Source: Haplomitrium mnioides
Taxonomy: Eukaryota; Marchantiophyta; Haplomitriopsida; Calobryales
NCBI GenBank assembly: GCA_049999725.1
Contig: JBNGIS010019926.1
Location: 1 to 34,842 of the forward strand
Length of the DNA: 34,842 bases
Direction of reading: 5' to 3'
Both the position numbers and the translations under genes were made by a program. Shown here one piece after another: positions 1 through 11,639 of this stretch; positions within the stretch are counted from its first letter, which is position 1; each line of letters opens with the position of its first letter. Under the pieces are notes generated by a model, which was not told where the DNA came from, did no database searches, and worked only from the letters and a program-made list of their open reading frames with translations.

Positions 1-472
1 AAATTATGTGGAGTGTTTTTAGTTGCCCTGCAGTTTTGGCAAAACTTAAACATCCACGAGATGATGCTTCTGTCAATGTTTATCAGAAGTCGTAGGCTCT
101 CTACAATTTTTTATTGACCATTTATCAACAAAGCAGGATTGGATCCTTGATCTCTGCTCTCGGTCTAGCACAGACCTTGTCTATGCTTTAAAGCTGATGC
201 AAAATAGCATCGCCGTGGAATATGATAGATGTTAGTCTATTTATATTCCTCAAAGGGTTTTGACGATGGCTTCCTTGCCATCCGATGTGACTGAGTCACT
301 GATAGTTTTTGCATACCACAAGGAACCTATTCCTCCTAGTACTGCAAGTGCTTCTAGTGACTTCATTGTAATATCGAGGACTGTAAAGTCTCAACAGGAT
401 TCTCTAGCGGCTGCAAATGCTCAACCTGTGGATTTAGATGAGACAACTCCTTCTGAAGAGGATAGAGTCTAA
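1..472 (+). pseudogene. Beta-class DNA methyltransferase-like gene, 3' fragment (copy A)
   Basis: This is the C-terminal part of the protein encoded at 33532-34803, in a more decayed state. The reading frame carries the YQK motif region, then the segment aligned to the SAM-binding FGSGTG motif, then IAVEYDR, and ends at TAA 470-472. Damage relative to copy B: an in-frame TAG at 93-95, a 1-bp deletion near 110 (a run of T), the glycine-rich motif changed to CSRSST near 150-170, and TAG at 233-235. The reading frame opens again at ATG 266 for the last 69 codons. A polyadenylation-like AATAAA lies at 500-505, just after the stop. It cannot encode an active enzyme. The family call rests on copy B; nothing here alone would identify it. 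Confidence 0.7.
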
Positions 473-644
473 GAATCTGTTTGAATAATTTGTATTATTA
501 ATAAAGTTTATGTTTTCCAAATTTTTATTTACCAAAGTTTCATCTTGTTGCTCTCCCAATCTATTTCAAGTCTTTTCATCACGATTTAGTTTGGTGGGCT
601 TAAGAATAGTTTGACTCATTTGATAGTCTAAGAATGATTTCGAG

Positions 645-990
645 TCTTTGCACATTGTTTAATGTCGTTGCGCATTAAGGCTATCTAGTTCTTGTTCGGA
701 TTCTCTGCGTGCATAAGCTCTCAGGTTATTGTTCAGAGTCCCTTAACCCATGAGCCAAAGGGTTCTTGTTCAATGTTTATGCTTGCATAGGCTGTAGGGT
801 TCTTGTTTAGAATCTTGGCTTGCAATAGCTCTAGGGCTCTAGTTCAAAGTCCATGAATGCAAAGCTTCATTGTTCTTGTTCAGAGTCTAAGCATGCACAG
901 GCTTTAGGATTCTTGTTCGGAGTCTATGTGTGCATAGGCTTTACGGTTCTGGTTTAGAGTCTATGCTTGCATAGGATTTGTTGGCTATGA
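645..990 (+). repeat. Subterminal tandem repeats of about 37 bp in element A
   Basis: Degenerate units begin near 848, 884, 921 and 958 (spacing 36-37) and extend leftwards with more divergence to about 645. Each unit holds an imperfect palindrome of the form CTATGC-N2-GCATAG, followed by GGCTTTA and GGTTCTTGTTC. The same array occurs reversed in element B (about 33096-33340) and in C (15180-15560). Subterminal repeat clusters are typical binding sites of DNA-transposon proteins (for example TnpA of En/Spm), which suggests but does not prove such a role here. Confidence 0.75.
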
Positions 991-1321
991 TGCTCAAAGT
1001 CAGGTTCAAAGTCCTTACCCGACTCGACATTTACGTTTTCCTGTAATTTTTTTCCACCAAAAGATATACATTTTATTTTATTTTTGATGAGTTTAGTTTA
1101 TTCACAATAGTGTGAAGTTTTTATAAAATATTTGAATAACCAAAATGCTTGTTTTGCAAGGTATTTTCTACAAAAAAATGTTTGAAACATAATCTCAATG
1201 TAAAATATACATTTTTGTTTATAAAAAATGATTTTCTTTTCAAAAAGAAGATTTCAAACATAAATTTGATGTTTTTTTAATACCAAATCACTAGAAAAAA
1301 AATTTTGACTACCAAGTGAAA

Positions 1322-1363
1322 CAGGAACTCAGTAGTGGTTCTTGGTTCAAAGTAGCGGTTGTT
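1322..1363 (+). repeat. Terminal hairpin and right terminus of element A
   Basis: CAGGAAC (1322-1328) pairs with GTTCTTG (1338-1344) across a 9-nt loop, with one G-U pair. The decamer AGTAGYGGTT occurs at 1331-1340 and again at 1351-1360, exactly 20 bp apart, and the element ends GTT at 1363. Elements B and C have the same arrangement. Confidence 0.75.
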
Positions 1364-1380
1364 ACTAGTTATTTATTTCT

Positions 1381-1784
1381 CTAAGGAACAACACCCATCT
1401 TTTGGAAGAGATCCAAGCAAACACTTACAAAGTTATTAAATCATGCAAAAATCATTGCACTCTACAAAGCTAGTACGGAGTGCATCTGGTTACGCCAGCT
1501 AAATTGATCACATCAACTTGCATACTAGCTAACCACTTATTGAGCAACCAATGACTATATATGAAGAAAATAGACCATGTGCTCATCAAATTACCCAAGG
1601 CATAATAAAATATGACAAGATTAAACATATAGCATCTAAATTCTTTTATACTTACGAACAATATGGTGAAAAGATCGGAGTGGAATGGATATATAACAAG
1701 GAAAACATGGAAAATTTATTTACCAAGCCCTTGCCTTTTGCCCCTTACCCTATACAAAGAACATACATATGGAATTGGCCTTAG
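1381..1784 (+). pseudogene. Ty1/copia RNase H C-terminal remnant
   Basis: Two frames give consecutive pieces of a copia-type RNase H. About 1387-1490 reads TPIFWKRSKQTLT, then NHAKIIALYKAS and ECIWLR. From 1551 it reads IYEENRPCAHQIT, then KHIASKFFYTYEQ and ENLFTKPLP, ending in a stop at 1782-1784. These match the conserved end of copia polyproteins, where the RNase H domain closes with a NLADLFTKxLP-type motif. The two pieces are separated by a frameshift and several stops near 1490-1550. Everything upstream is missing because transposon A occupies the left side. This is a dead fragment; the copia assignment is firm. Confidence 0.85.
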
Positions 1785-3687
1785 AAAACTCTCATTACTA
1801 TTTAATGCCAATGGCTAAACTTGCATACATACATTGACTTATCTATTGCATGACATGACTTACTATACTCACCACCAACAATGATTCATTGTGATTTTTC
1901 AAAAACACAAACGAGAGAAAATTTGCACTCTTTTCTTATAAGATTGGCAAGGATAATGGAGACTATTGATTTTAGATGAGGGTTATAAGGGGAGGAAGCT
2001 CCACTCAATAGGTAGACTTAGCAAGGTTTTGGGTCGTTGTATATAGTATAGTAGTCCGGAACTTAGGCTCTCAAGTAGTCAATGTAGGGTACATAACAAG
2101 TTTGAGTCACAACAAATTTCCTAGAAAGTATTCATAATTCTAGTTTTAGGTTGTCATTCACTTGAGATAACGATTAACTTTTTGGCCACAATGGCCATTC
2201 AGATCACAAGCTATGTTCTGGTTTTGGAGTATTGTTCACCTTTATAATAGGCAATAAGAATATGCTGACAAGGAACAATGTTCATGCAAGATGACTATAG
2301 AGAGTTCTAGCCATGATTTGGGTAGGAACTTGGGTACCATGTGGAAGGGAATTAGCTTCTCTAACATAGTTCGTCTCTCTTCATAATTGAAAGCTAGGCA
2401 AGCTCATATCAAAGACATGAAGTAGATCAATATAGTTGAAACATACAACTACAAACGGCATATCTAAAAAGAGAGCTTGTATTCTATTGCTAGACTAGAA
2501 GAAAAACAACTTAATGGTTAATGATAGTAAGCAAATGTGCTACATCCACTACAAGTAATTGAAGAAGTTGCTAGACACAAGGCAAATGGCTCTTCATATA
2601 GTCTTCATGTTTTGTGATGGACTAAGTTTGGGTTTTTTGGTGTCGGTTTTCATTCCAAATGCCAAGAAACGCTAGTCAATATGTGCAGTTGACCAATGCG
2701 ACAACTTGTCTTCCGTGCTTTGGGCGGCGTTAGGCTAGCTTTCATGAGTTGTTGTGGCTAAGTGTCATATCATTTTAATAGCAAGTGTAGGTTTAGGATT
2801 GAACTATATCAAGCAAACTTCTAACATCGGTTGGGCATCTACAATCTCAAAATTAGAAGCATCTAAGGATTTTAATTGTTTCTAATAATGAGGGGAGGTT
2901 TAACATTGACTTAAGGTTTTTTGTAATCAAATGTACGAGATCTCATTTTGGGTTTTGGAAATTGGGCACAACAAGTTTGTCAATTGAGGTGGCACTTAGG
3001 ATTTCTTGTTATAACAATACTTGTTATTGGAACATAATGGCCAAACTACCTCTTTAAATAATAACACTGGGCAATGACAGACCTAGAGAGGAATAACAAA
3101 GACCTATGGAAGATAGCAAGGAGCCTAACAATAAGCTTATAGATTGAATAATCATGAAAACATATAGGGGAACTTACGATACGATGATTCACAACATACA
3201 AAACTTCAAGGAACAACTATGAAAATATAGAGGAACAATGTTCTAACTCTATTAGCTACAAAAATGAAAGTTTGGAAGGGGCTGTCCAATGACAAAGATA
3301 GGGAGCATTGAACCAACACTAGCATTCAACACTTAGAAGTCCTAAACTCACAAAATGAACATTGTTACAAAAGTTGGCTTACAAAGTTGGGTTACAAAAA
3401 CAAACTACAAAAATAGAGAAAAAACTTGAAATCTATGACAACAATAAATATTGTAGAGGTTGCGTAAAGTTGAGGTGTGGAGCTAGAATTATGAATCATA
3501 ATTTACAAAGAATGAATCTGATGCACCCTTATAAGAGTATATATATAATCAACTTTCTAGAACCAAGATGAGGGACGAGCTAGAACAAGAATAACATAGA
3601 GCTTTTAATATGTGTATGTTACAGAGCACTATTGAAGTGTAATCTAATTGTTCTAAGAGGTTTTAGACATGTAGGGATGAGGGACAA
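1785..3687. other. No gene recognised; probable copia 3' untranslated or decayed sequence
   Basis: AT-rich sequence with only short open frames and no domain I recognise. A purine-rich run AAGGGGAGGAAG near 1989-2000 could be an old polypurine tract, and so could GAGGGGAGG near 2889, but neither is followed by a convincing LTR start. The 69-codon frame at 3362-3571 is Lys/Asn-rich and not credible as a gene. Confidence 0.4.
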
Positions 3688-4678
3688 TGTTGGTCATTTG
3701 CTTGAGCTAGAACACACTAGCATGATCTATAACATTAGCCATCTATGGAGTTCGGATGGTCAAATAACTAAGCAAAGAGAGCCAAGATCATTGGAGTAGC
3801 TCCAAAACATAATGCAAAATGATCATGACAAGATGTATGGGCTATAAAAGATGAAAATATAAAACATTTTCACAAACCCATTATAGAGTGAGAGGCAAAC
3901 AAACTATAAGGCAATAACTCTACTTTATTTCCAATTTACATGAGAGTAGCAAGAAAATATATATAGTTTGGTCGTCGAAGCACTGAGTAAGTTTGGTTCG
4001 AGGTCAGTCACAAACCATGTTGCACATCCTATAGACTATTGACACTTTAGTAGCACAAATCAACTTGGACACTCTATCTATCAAGTATAGCTTAAGCTGA
4101 AATAACAAGTCACAATAGAACAAAATACACATAGCAACTAAACAAATAATAAAGATCACAAACAATAGAGGTGGACTCTTAATTTTGAATCAATTCCATC
4201 TTTCTAATCCTTATGCTAGTTCAACAAATAGATGACATAATAAAGCACAGATCTAAATGATGCACTATAGAGGTGAGATAAATATGGTTTTTTTTAGTCT
4301 TTTTCTTTCAAACCTCAACATTTACATTCAACAAACTTATATGTCACAATTGTAAACACAACTAGGGACATACAATACAAGCAGCTTACATGAATGTATA
4401 TAGGAACACACACATACAAACACAAATGTCTAGAATTTCATATAGTTTAAAGAGACGTCACAATGTGACACCGTTTTGTAGATCATTCAATGTAGTTTGT
4501 CAATAGCAGAGACCCTCCATGGTGCGTATGTATATAAGATCAGTTTTCCATACAATTTCTAGCTACAAACATACTCCATGTCCACTCTTCTATTCAACAA
4601 ACTCATAGTCACCTTTTTGCTCCTCTCTTTTTATTTTCAAAGTTTTTAGGAGCAAATTCAAGCAGGTCTCAAGCGACA
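3688..4678 (+). repeat. Candidate 3' LTR of the first copia element
   Basis: A purine-rich tract (GTAGGGATGAGGGACAA, 3671-3687) is followed by TGTTGGTCATTTG, a typical copia LTR start. At the other end CGACA (4678) is immediately followed by integrase sequence of a different, oppositely oriented copia. No second copy of this LTR is present in the window, so the boundaries are inferred from termini and neighbours only. Confidence 0.3.
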
Positions 4679-4679
4679 C

Positions 4680-5560
4680 TACAAATTTGATCCAATTTGC
4701 TGTGTGTTTCTACTGGTACGTGTATATATGCAATACAGCCAAACACTTTCAGGAGTGAAATATATGGGCGTCTTCCGGTGAACTTCTCCTCTGGTGTCAT
4801 TCCATGAACCGATGTGGTAGGAGTACGATTCATAATGTATACAGATGTTGATGCTGACTCTGCCCAATAATAATAAGGCATATTCTTCTCATTCATTAAG
4901 GCACGTGCCACCTCTACTATATGCTTGTTTTTCCTTTCAGCAATGCCATTCTGTTGGGGTGTATATTTGCACGTCTGTTGCCTCTTAATACCTGCCTTCA
5001 ATAGATACTTACTGAATTCTGTAGAGAAATACTCCCCACCTCCATCAGACCGCAAACACTTTTTTAGCTGTCCTTTCTCCTTTTCAATCATTGCTCGAAA
5101 GTTCTTGAAGTGATCAAACACTTCACTCTTCTAATTCATAAAATCTACCCAAGTTTTTCATGAACAGTCATCAATAAATGTCATATAGTATGTGCAACCT
5201 CCAATGGATTGTGTTTGTGTAGGACCCCATACATCTGATGTATCAACTCAAGTGGCCTCTATGCCACATATGTGTCTTGAGGAAATGGCTTACTTGATTG
5301 CTTATCGATTTGGCAAGCTTTACACACCTTCTGCATTCCTACCACTTTAAATCTGGGCAGCCCAATGACTACTTCTAAACTCTACATGCTTCTCAATCTC
5401 TGTATGTTGACATGCCCAATACATTTATGCCGAATCTCGATATCTGACACAACTCCTATACCATTCTTTTCCTCATGCATGACAGATGAGTGCCCATGTT
5501 GCATAACAAATAATGTCTCATTATTTGTCTTACTGGAATCTGCATAGTTCTCTGAACTCT
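4680..5560 (-). pseudogene. Ty1/copia integrase remnant
   Basis: The minus strand encodes a copia integrase core in several frames. The first catalytic Asp survives as VDTSDVWGP near 5220-5255. The second is in CLRSDGGGEY near 5036-5070, and the catalytic Glu is in TPQQNGIAERKN near 4930-4970. This is followed by RALMNEKNMPYYYWAES and the TPEEKFTGRRP and VFGCIAYIHVP motifs typical of copia. The uninterrupted part is 4669-5121. Upstream there are stops and frameshifts through the GAG-pre-integrase region. The protein breaks off at about 4680, where the possible LTR of another copia begins; reverse transcriptase and RNase H are absent. The element shares strand and order with the gag at 5590-6438. 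Confidence 0.88.
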
Positions 5561-5589
5561 GTTGTTCTTCAAATCGTTCTGTTTCTTAT

Positions 5590-6438
5590 AATAGTCTCTT
5601 GCCATATGGTTTGGCTTGCCACAATAAAAACAATTTGTTCCTTGGTTCTGATATTCACCTCTGCGTGATTACTCCCCGTGCCTCTAGATTGGCCTATGCC
5701 ATATGAATTTGACTGTTGATGTTGTTGACTTTGCACAGTCTCATTTGAACATCCTCTTCCAAAGCTGCCTCTTCCATTGCCTCTGCCTCTACCTCTGTTA
5801 GAGTAGAAAACTTGTTCCTAGTTGCCTTGATTACTTGATGCTCCTCCACCAAGGTCAAGTTCTTCTGCAACAAGCATAGAGATGAGCTGTGTAAACAATA
5901 TATCTCCCCCTCTTGTTCTCATAGACGTCTTGAATTGCTTGTATTCTTTGCCCAATCCATTCAAGCATGCTGCCACCATGGCACTTTCTTTCACATCTTC
6001 TCCTAAATTCACCAACCGTTCAGCTAGTGATTTAATTTTCAAGGCATATGCATTGATATTGAATTTTTCTTTCTAAAGATTGAAAACTCCATCTGCAGTG
6101 TCAGCTTTCTTGCATCTGATGTAACTACATATCTATTCTTTAAAATATCCCAAGCTTTCTTGGGAATGTGTCTTTGCTGCAGATGCATATCCCATCATCT
6201 TATCATCAATACTTATGGTAAGTCAGTATAGCACTTTATGTACTTTCTCAATATAACTCTTGAATGCTTGCATTTTTGCAGCGGACGGGTTTGAGCTCAA
6301 CATAGGCTCTACTTCAGCATCTATGATGAAATCCTAGAAACCTCTGCCTTTGATGAAGTTGGTCATTCTCATAGACCAAACACTATAATTGTTCTCATTT
6401 AATTTCTCACTTATAATGTGAGAAATTCCATCTGCCAT
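5590..6438 (-). pseudogene. Ty1/copia gag remnant
   Basis: ATG at 6438 opens MADGISHIISEKLNENNYSV followed by WSMRMTNFIKGRGF, the usual start of plant copia gag proteins. After an in-frame stop and frame changes, 5818-6042 encodes the UBN2/Retrotran_gag-like segment (LAERLVNLGED, then ACLNGLGKEYKQF and LISMLVAEELDL). A zinc knuckle follows near 5590-5640 (CFYCGKPNHMARDY); its last Cys has become Tyr, so the CCHC motif is broken. The gene lies downstream of the primer site and 5' LTR at 7036-7476, the normal order. It is inactivated by at least two stops or frameshifts. Confidence 0.85.
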
Positions 6439-7033
6439 TTTGAACCCTGAAGAAACTCGAAAATCAGTGTCACCTTCTGTGACTACCTTAGAGATATCAC
6501 GATATACAACATAATATATGATTATACAAAATACGATGAGGATATACAGCCATCAAGTCATTGGCGTCTAACTTTGTGATATGCAAAGAACAAAATACTG
6601 TTGACTTTGATATACATATGAATCGGAAGTCATGGTATATAGTATGTTTGACTTTGATATACGTCTGAATCAGAAGCCTTGGTATACAGAAGAATCATGC
6701 AACCTTTAATCGCTATTGTTCTTCACAATAATAGAACCAGATCATACAGTGCCAGATGACAACACAACTTGCTGATGAAATACGTGTCAATACAAGACAC
6801 ACAAAATACACAAAATCAAAGTCTTGATGCACCAACAATCAGTTTGTGAATCCCCAAGAGTCATGATCATGAATTAGCAAAGACCAAGTTTGTGTGACTA
6901 GTAATCAGAATCACAAATAGCCAAGAATTAGCTTTGAGGAAGCACTAAATCCACTTTCATTTTTGTTGGAGATTGACTCAATTTCCACCAGATACTTTCT
7001 CTCTTTTCACAAACAATCTCTCTATTCATGAAC

Positions 7034-7050
7034 CTACTCTGACACTATGT
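7034..7050 (-). other. Copia primer binding site (decayed)
   Basis: Read on the minus strand, the bases just inside the LTR give TAGTGTCAGAGTAG. This resembles the initiator-tRNA-Met complement TGGTATCAGAGC used by most plant copia elements, with several substitutions. Its position directly between LTR and gag supports the call. Confidence 0.6.
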
Positions 7051-7448
7051 TGCTAAATCAAACAGAGAGATCAAAGAGAGACCCAAGAGCTGTAGATGAG
7101 ATTTCAGAAGGATGATACAGTCAGCTTCTTCTCTTATACTTTATTGCAAAAGTATTTCTACAGCAAGCAAACGAGTGTGTCTAGGTGAGTGCCTCTCATC
7201 CCCTTTATATACCTACAAGGCTACCCTCCATAGCCACACAAACTCAAATACATCCTCAGCCACACGATACAAAACTATTTCCTCAACCACACGATACGAA
7301 TACAAGGGATATACCCTAACCAAATACCTAATCTACATGCATACATACACCCACTGCATATGCTGGCATAATACCAGCCATACAACCAGAAAACCAGATC
7401 ACCCTGGTATACCACCATGGTACACCATCAATAGAATACCATATCACA
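7051..7448 (-). repeat. 5' LTR of the second copia element
   Basis: On the minus strand the sequence runs from about 7448 (TGTGATATGG) to 7051 (GATTTAGCA), ending in CA directly before the primer site. A TATA box and a polyadenylation-like AATAAA (7140-7145) are in the expected order. The outer boundary may be at 7476 (TGTCACTC) rather than 7448. The partner 3' LTR is not in the window because the element is truncated inside integrase. Confidence 0.65.
7203..7211 (-). promoter_or_regulatory. LTR TATA box
   Basis: TATATAAAG on the minus strand, about 150 bp upstream of the LTR end and about 60 bp upstream of the AATAAA signal. This matches a copia LTR promoter driving leftward transcription of the gag at 6438. 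Confidence 0.55.
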
Positions 7449-7476
7449 CTTGTATACCACTTGTAGAATGAGTGAC

Positions 7477-10400
7477 AGGGCTCAAAATCTCAATATTTCT
7501 GGCAAGCAAGGGAAAATATTCCAGGAGTAGCAAGGGCTGCTGGCAATTTGACAAATTTTTTGAGTAGCAGAGGATGACAATTTGTGGGTTGGGTCAAATC
7601 AATTTGTTGAGTAGGCTTTAAGATTCAAAGAGGCTGAAGTGGCAAGTTTTTCCAATCAAGAAACTCGAGCCTTCAATTGAGTAGAGAGGTGGCAAATGTC
7701 TCACTTCACCAAGAGGCGTCCATCGTGTCCAAGGAGGCAAAGTGCTATTGAGTATAGTATAAGATGTGCTTAGTGGATCACTCACTCGAGTAGCCCTTGC
7801 GTTTGAGTAGCAATCTGGACAGATTTTGGGCTCCGTCCAAGTAGAAGGAAGGAGAAAACATTTTGTGATAGCAAAGCAAAGCAGTGCAAAAGAGCAGCTA
7901 GCAAGTTGATTTGTTGTGCAAGGCTGCAGGTATGGCGATCAAGCGAGAGGTAAAGGTGGTACTTTATGAGCAGCAATGGCTGATGAGGACTGAATTCTGT
8001 AGCTCACCAAGCAGCAAAAATTCTGGATTTTGGTCGAGCATGCTACAAAGACAAGAAGTTGCATCAACCATTGGACACTCTAGGTAGAGAAAGCCTATTG
8101 GGCATAAATTCTACTTGAGCATCAAGACTTTGATAGTAGAGAGAGTTGTTGCGTTGCTTGCCTTGAAGCAAAAGGTCTTGGGAAGTTTTGTTTTCTAACT
8201 CTAGTTCTAAAATCTAAGAGATATGGGGTTAAGGAGTATTCCTTCCAAAGGGATTGAAGTCCAACTCATGATGCATGGGTTTCAATGGCATTTGTGAGCA
8301 GCAAAAGCTGCTGGTGATTCTTCCAGCAAGGAGGACAAATCTGTTTCTACATTGAAGCATAACCAAGTGATGTCGCAAAAAAACTTGTGTGAAGTCTTGG
8401 GCAAGCTGGAAATAGTCAATGCAGCAAAGCAGGTCATGGGAAATTCTTTGAGCAAGCTAAGAGCAAGTCTTCTAGTCATTGAACAACAAAACTAGAGCTT
8501 TGAATACATCTAACAATAGAGCATAGTCTTAGATTTGTTGAGCAGAGATGTTGGTACCATTCGTTTGACCATTGCATGGCTGAAAAAAATTCATCAAGCA
8601 TGGCTGCAATCTTCAAGCAAAAAAGCTGAGAAGCAGACATTTTGCTTGACCAGAAGGCAAATGAGAATGCTTATAGCCCAAGCACAGTAGTGCAGCCATG
8701 CAGATTTTGGAGACCAAAGAAGGATTTGAGGCTCAAGCTTTGGGAAATGTGACTCATGAGACTGTGAGTAACATTGGTACAACTGAATGAATTTGTTGAA
8801 GAGGGGCTTGGTATATTTGACTTGTAGGGCTATGAAGTGGGTTCATTCAAGAAGGGCTTGGCATATCGATCCTACAGGGCTGCAAAAGAGAAATTTGTAG
8901 AGGATTTGGTCTTCATTCGAGTACTAGTTGCAAGTTGACACCAACACAACATAGGAGAATCCTGAATTGATCATGGAGGCTGCACTAAAACTTTAATGAG
9001 AAGATAGAACCAGCTTTTTCCTATCAAGAGAGCATGGAGTTGATTATTCAAGCCAAGAGAAACTCAATTGATGCTTTGTCTTGGAGGAGAAATTTGAATT
9101 ACTAGTTGGATCTATAGAAAACCCAAAATTCTCATTGGCATTGGAGGAGAAGTTCAAATTTCTAGCTTGATGTATAGAAATTTGATTTGAGTATTTATTG
9201 AGGGAAAAGTAGTTTTTTGGACCATTTTGAGAATCCCATGATGACCATCCAAGTTTTGTTTTTGGACTTGGTTGATGTGGAACTACCAAGTGTGAGATCT
9301 ATATGGGCTTCTTGAATTCAATAGTTACAGATGTAGCTGTAAGATTGAGAGTGTTGGGAAGCAGGTGAAGAAGGTTGAGGCATATCTCAAAAAATTGGTG
9401 CAAGGTAGCAATGGGGTTTTGGGATGAGATGTCATGGATCCATCACAAAATTGAGGAAGTTGACATCAAAGAGCATGGTGTCAAAAAAATGGATGGATTG
9501 GTCTTAACAAGAGTGGAGGTTGTATGCCATTTTACTGCTCTACTTTGGGGGAAAACTAGCAACAGAGGTTGGTTAGAGTAACGGAGTTATTAAAGGCATG
9601 AGCTAGGGCCTTAGATAATGAGTTGATGGAGGGCCAAAGGAAATATTTTCTTAGGAATATTACAACATTGAAGAAAAGGAAAGAGGCAGTTTCAATATGT
9701 TCTAGATTTAGAAAGGCTGCCCTCCATCAAGAATTATAACAACCTGGTCTAGTGAGGCAGAAGTAGAGTGGGCAGGTTTGGGTTGAAATTGGTAGTAGCT
9801 TGATACTAGTAAGAGGAAGTGGCAAGGTTGGGCTATTTGGAAGAGAATGATCACCTTTGAGTAGAGCAAAAGTGAATCGGGTCTTGGACTCAATTGTAGA
9901 AGGTGAATGCCATGGTATGAGTTTTGGTGATTAACAAAGTTTCTGAAATCTGAAGCGTGATTGAGAATGCAGAATCAAGCTATGATGGAGAGAAGTTGCC
10001 ATAAGATGGGTAAAGCTTTCTAGAGAAGCTCCATCATTACAGTTGTTGTACAAACAAAGATGGAATTGAAGGAAGTTCTGCTAAGTAGGGAAGATAATTT
10101 GAATGTTGTAAACAAAAGGTGTTGTGGAGAATATGGTTGTGGGCAGAGGTAAAACAAATGGGAGGATAGAAAGAGCCTTCTCCAAGTGGTCAAAGGGATG
10201 AAAATTGAAGGCTCTATTTTGAAGCTAGCAGGGGTAAAAAGAAGGCTTGATTTGTGTGGTTGGGTTTATGTTTGTAAATTGGTTGCTAACCTTGGTCCAA
10301 AAAAATAAAATAACAATATGATCTATATCAGAAAAAGCGATCATGCCAAGGCCGCCTATGGGTGAGTTTGTTTGTAGGATGTAGGGAGTTGAGGGATCCA

Positions 10401-11639
10401 GAAAAGGTGACCAGCCTAAGTAAAAGGGGGTTGATCCCTCCGTGCAGGTGGTGTTGGCAAATTTGTGTTAGACAATTAGTTCTGTTTTGTTATTACTTGT
10501 TGTGCATGAGTAGGAGAGGAAGGCTGGATGAAGTGCAAAGCATGATCATGGTTGAGTTTTCCCACTACCTTTGGAGAGTGGTACAAACTCAACATGAAGA
10601 TTGTTGATCAAGACCTGATGTTGGGAGGTGATGACACCAGCAAGGAAATGTGGCAGCTTGTCATTGCCAAATATGATGAAGCTGAAGGGCATGAATCTTT
10701 GTGTTGACTCCATATGGTGAAGATTGCACTATACACAAAGTGGTCATGGGTAGGTTAAGGTTTATAAAGTTATTGAAGTTTAGAGATCTCGATACTATTC
10801 TAGGAGACCTCAATATATTGTCATTGATTTTTTTCAGGGAGTGGACACATCTATTAAAGAGAAATGCTAGACTTGTTAAGTTCCTTGTAAGTTTTTTGTC
10901 TTCATCACACCCTTCTCTCTCATGCATTGTTATGTATGTAGCCATTGTGTTGAATTCTCTCTCCTTTCAAATTTTTGGTTCTATTGTTGCATGCATGACC
11001 AGGGATTTAGGGAAAACTTATAGATGATGGTTTTGTGAACTTTGTGGAAGTGGATTGGAGCAACCAATAGAAGCCACTAGAAGAATAGAAAGAGTCAAAT
11101 GCAATGTTGGGTTCACTTATCTTTTCCCAGCATTGATATAGTAGAAGTTTTTAGTTTTTTGAGGTCACAAAAGTTTTTAGTTTTTTTATACTTTATCATA
11201 TCACATATAATATAAGTTGATACAATTCGCATTAATTGAAGCATCGAAGGCAATTTTTGTCAAGTGTTTCTAAGCTCAAATAGTCATGTGGGTGGACTAT
11301 TAGCACTCTAAATGGACTTGAACAATGTGTGGTGAACTTTGGGGAAAGTTGTTTGAACCTCATATCCAAAAATAAAACTAAATCTTGAATGTGAAAAGAT
11401 CTGTTCTTGATTTTTCTGTTGTGTCTCCTTTTAATTAAGAGTTGATTAGAAGAAAGTAAAGTAGGTGCAGTGACTCTATCCTTGTGTAGGTTTTTAAAGA
11501 TGCAAGTCTATGCTGTAAGGACCCAATCTATGAGCTATGGCAATTCTGAAGGAAAGGACCTAAACTTCAATTAGAAGGAGTGCTTCTTGGCCATAAACAA
11601 GATGGAAAGGAGTAAAACATATTGCTGATTTTGATATTG
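7477..11639. other. Unidentified sequence without recognisable genes
   Basis: The plus strand is rich in AG and in short motifs such as GAGTAGCA and GCAAG. Open frames are short (the longest is 108 codons at 10701-11027) and none shows a domain I know. A 40-bp stretch is duplicated at 9081-9120 and 9141-9180. It is probably old retrotransposon sequence, but I cannot assign a family. Confidence 0.4.
9081..9180 (+). repeat. Imperfect 60-bp-period direct repeat
   Basis: TTGGAGGAGAAATTTGAATT at 9081 and TTGGAGGAGAAGTTCAAATT at 9141 begin two similar 40-bp stretches, both ending in TATAGAAA, exactly 60 bp apart. There are only two units; no function is evident. Confidence 0.6.

Larger units (their letters stand above)
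1..1363 (+). mobile_element. DNA transposon A, right-hand part (same family as B and C)
   Basis: The element enters from beyond the left edge and ends at 1363 in AGTAGCGGTTGTT. It consists of the 3' part of a methyltransferase-like pseudogene (1-472) and an AT-rich terminal region (about 484-1363) with subterminal repeats and a terminal hairpin. The whole stretch matches, in reverse, 32722-34086 (element B), including the same terminus. The last about 40 bp also match the right end of element C (19200-19241). Sequence beyond 1363 changes to copia RNase H coding sequence, so A sits inside a copia element. If the target duplication is 4 bp as in C, the flank ACTA (1364-1367) should recur at A's left end outside the window. 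Confidence 0.8.

Noticed and set aside
645-990. Regular short repeats that could suggest a CRISPR array
   Set aside because: Units are diverged, contiguous without unique spacers, recur at transposon ends, and the context is a plant nuclear genome.
1322-1363. Helitron 3' end (hairpin near the end)
   Set aside because: No CTRR end shared by the copies; element C has inverted ends and a flanking duplication, which Helitrons lack.
10701-11027. 108-codon plus-strand frame with hydrophobic stretches
   Set aside because: No recognisable family, no conserved context, and the opposite strand is open over most of the same interval.
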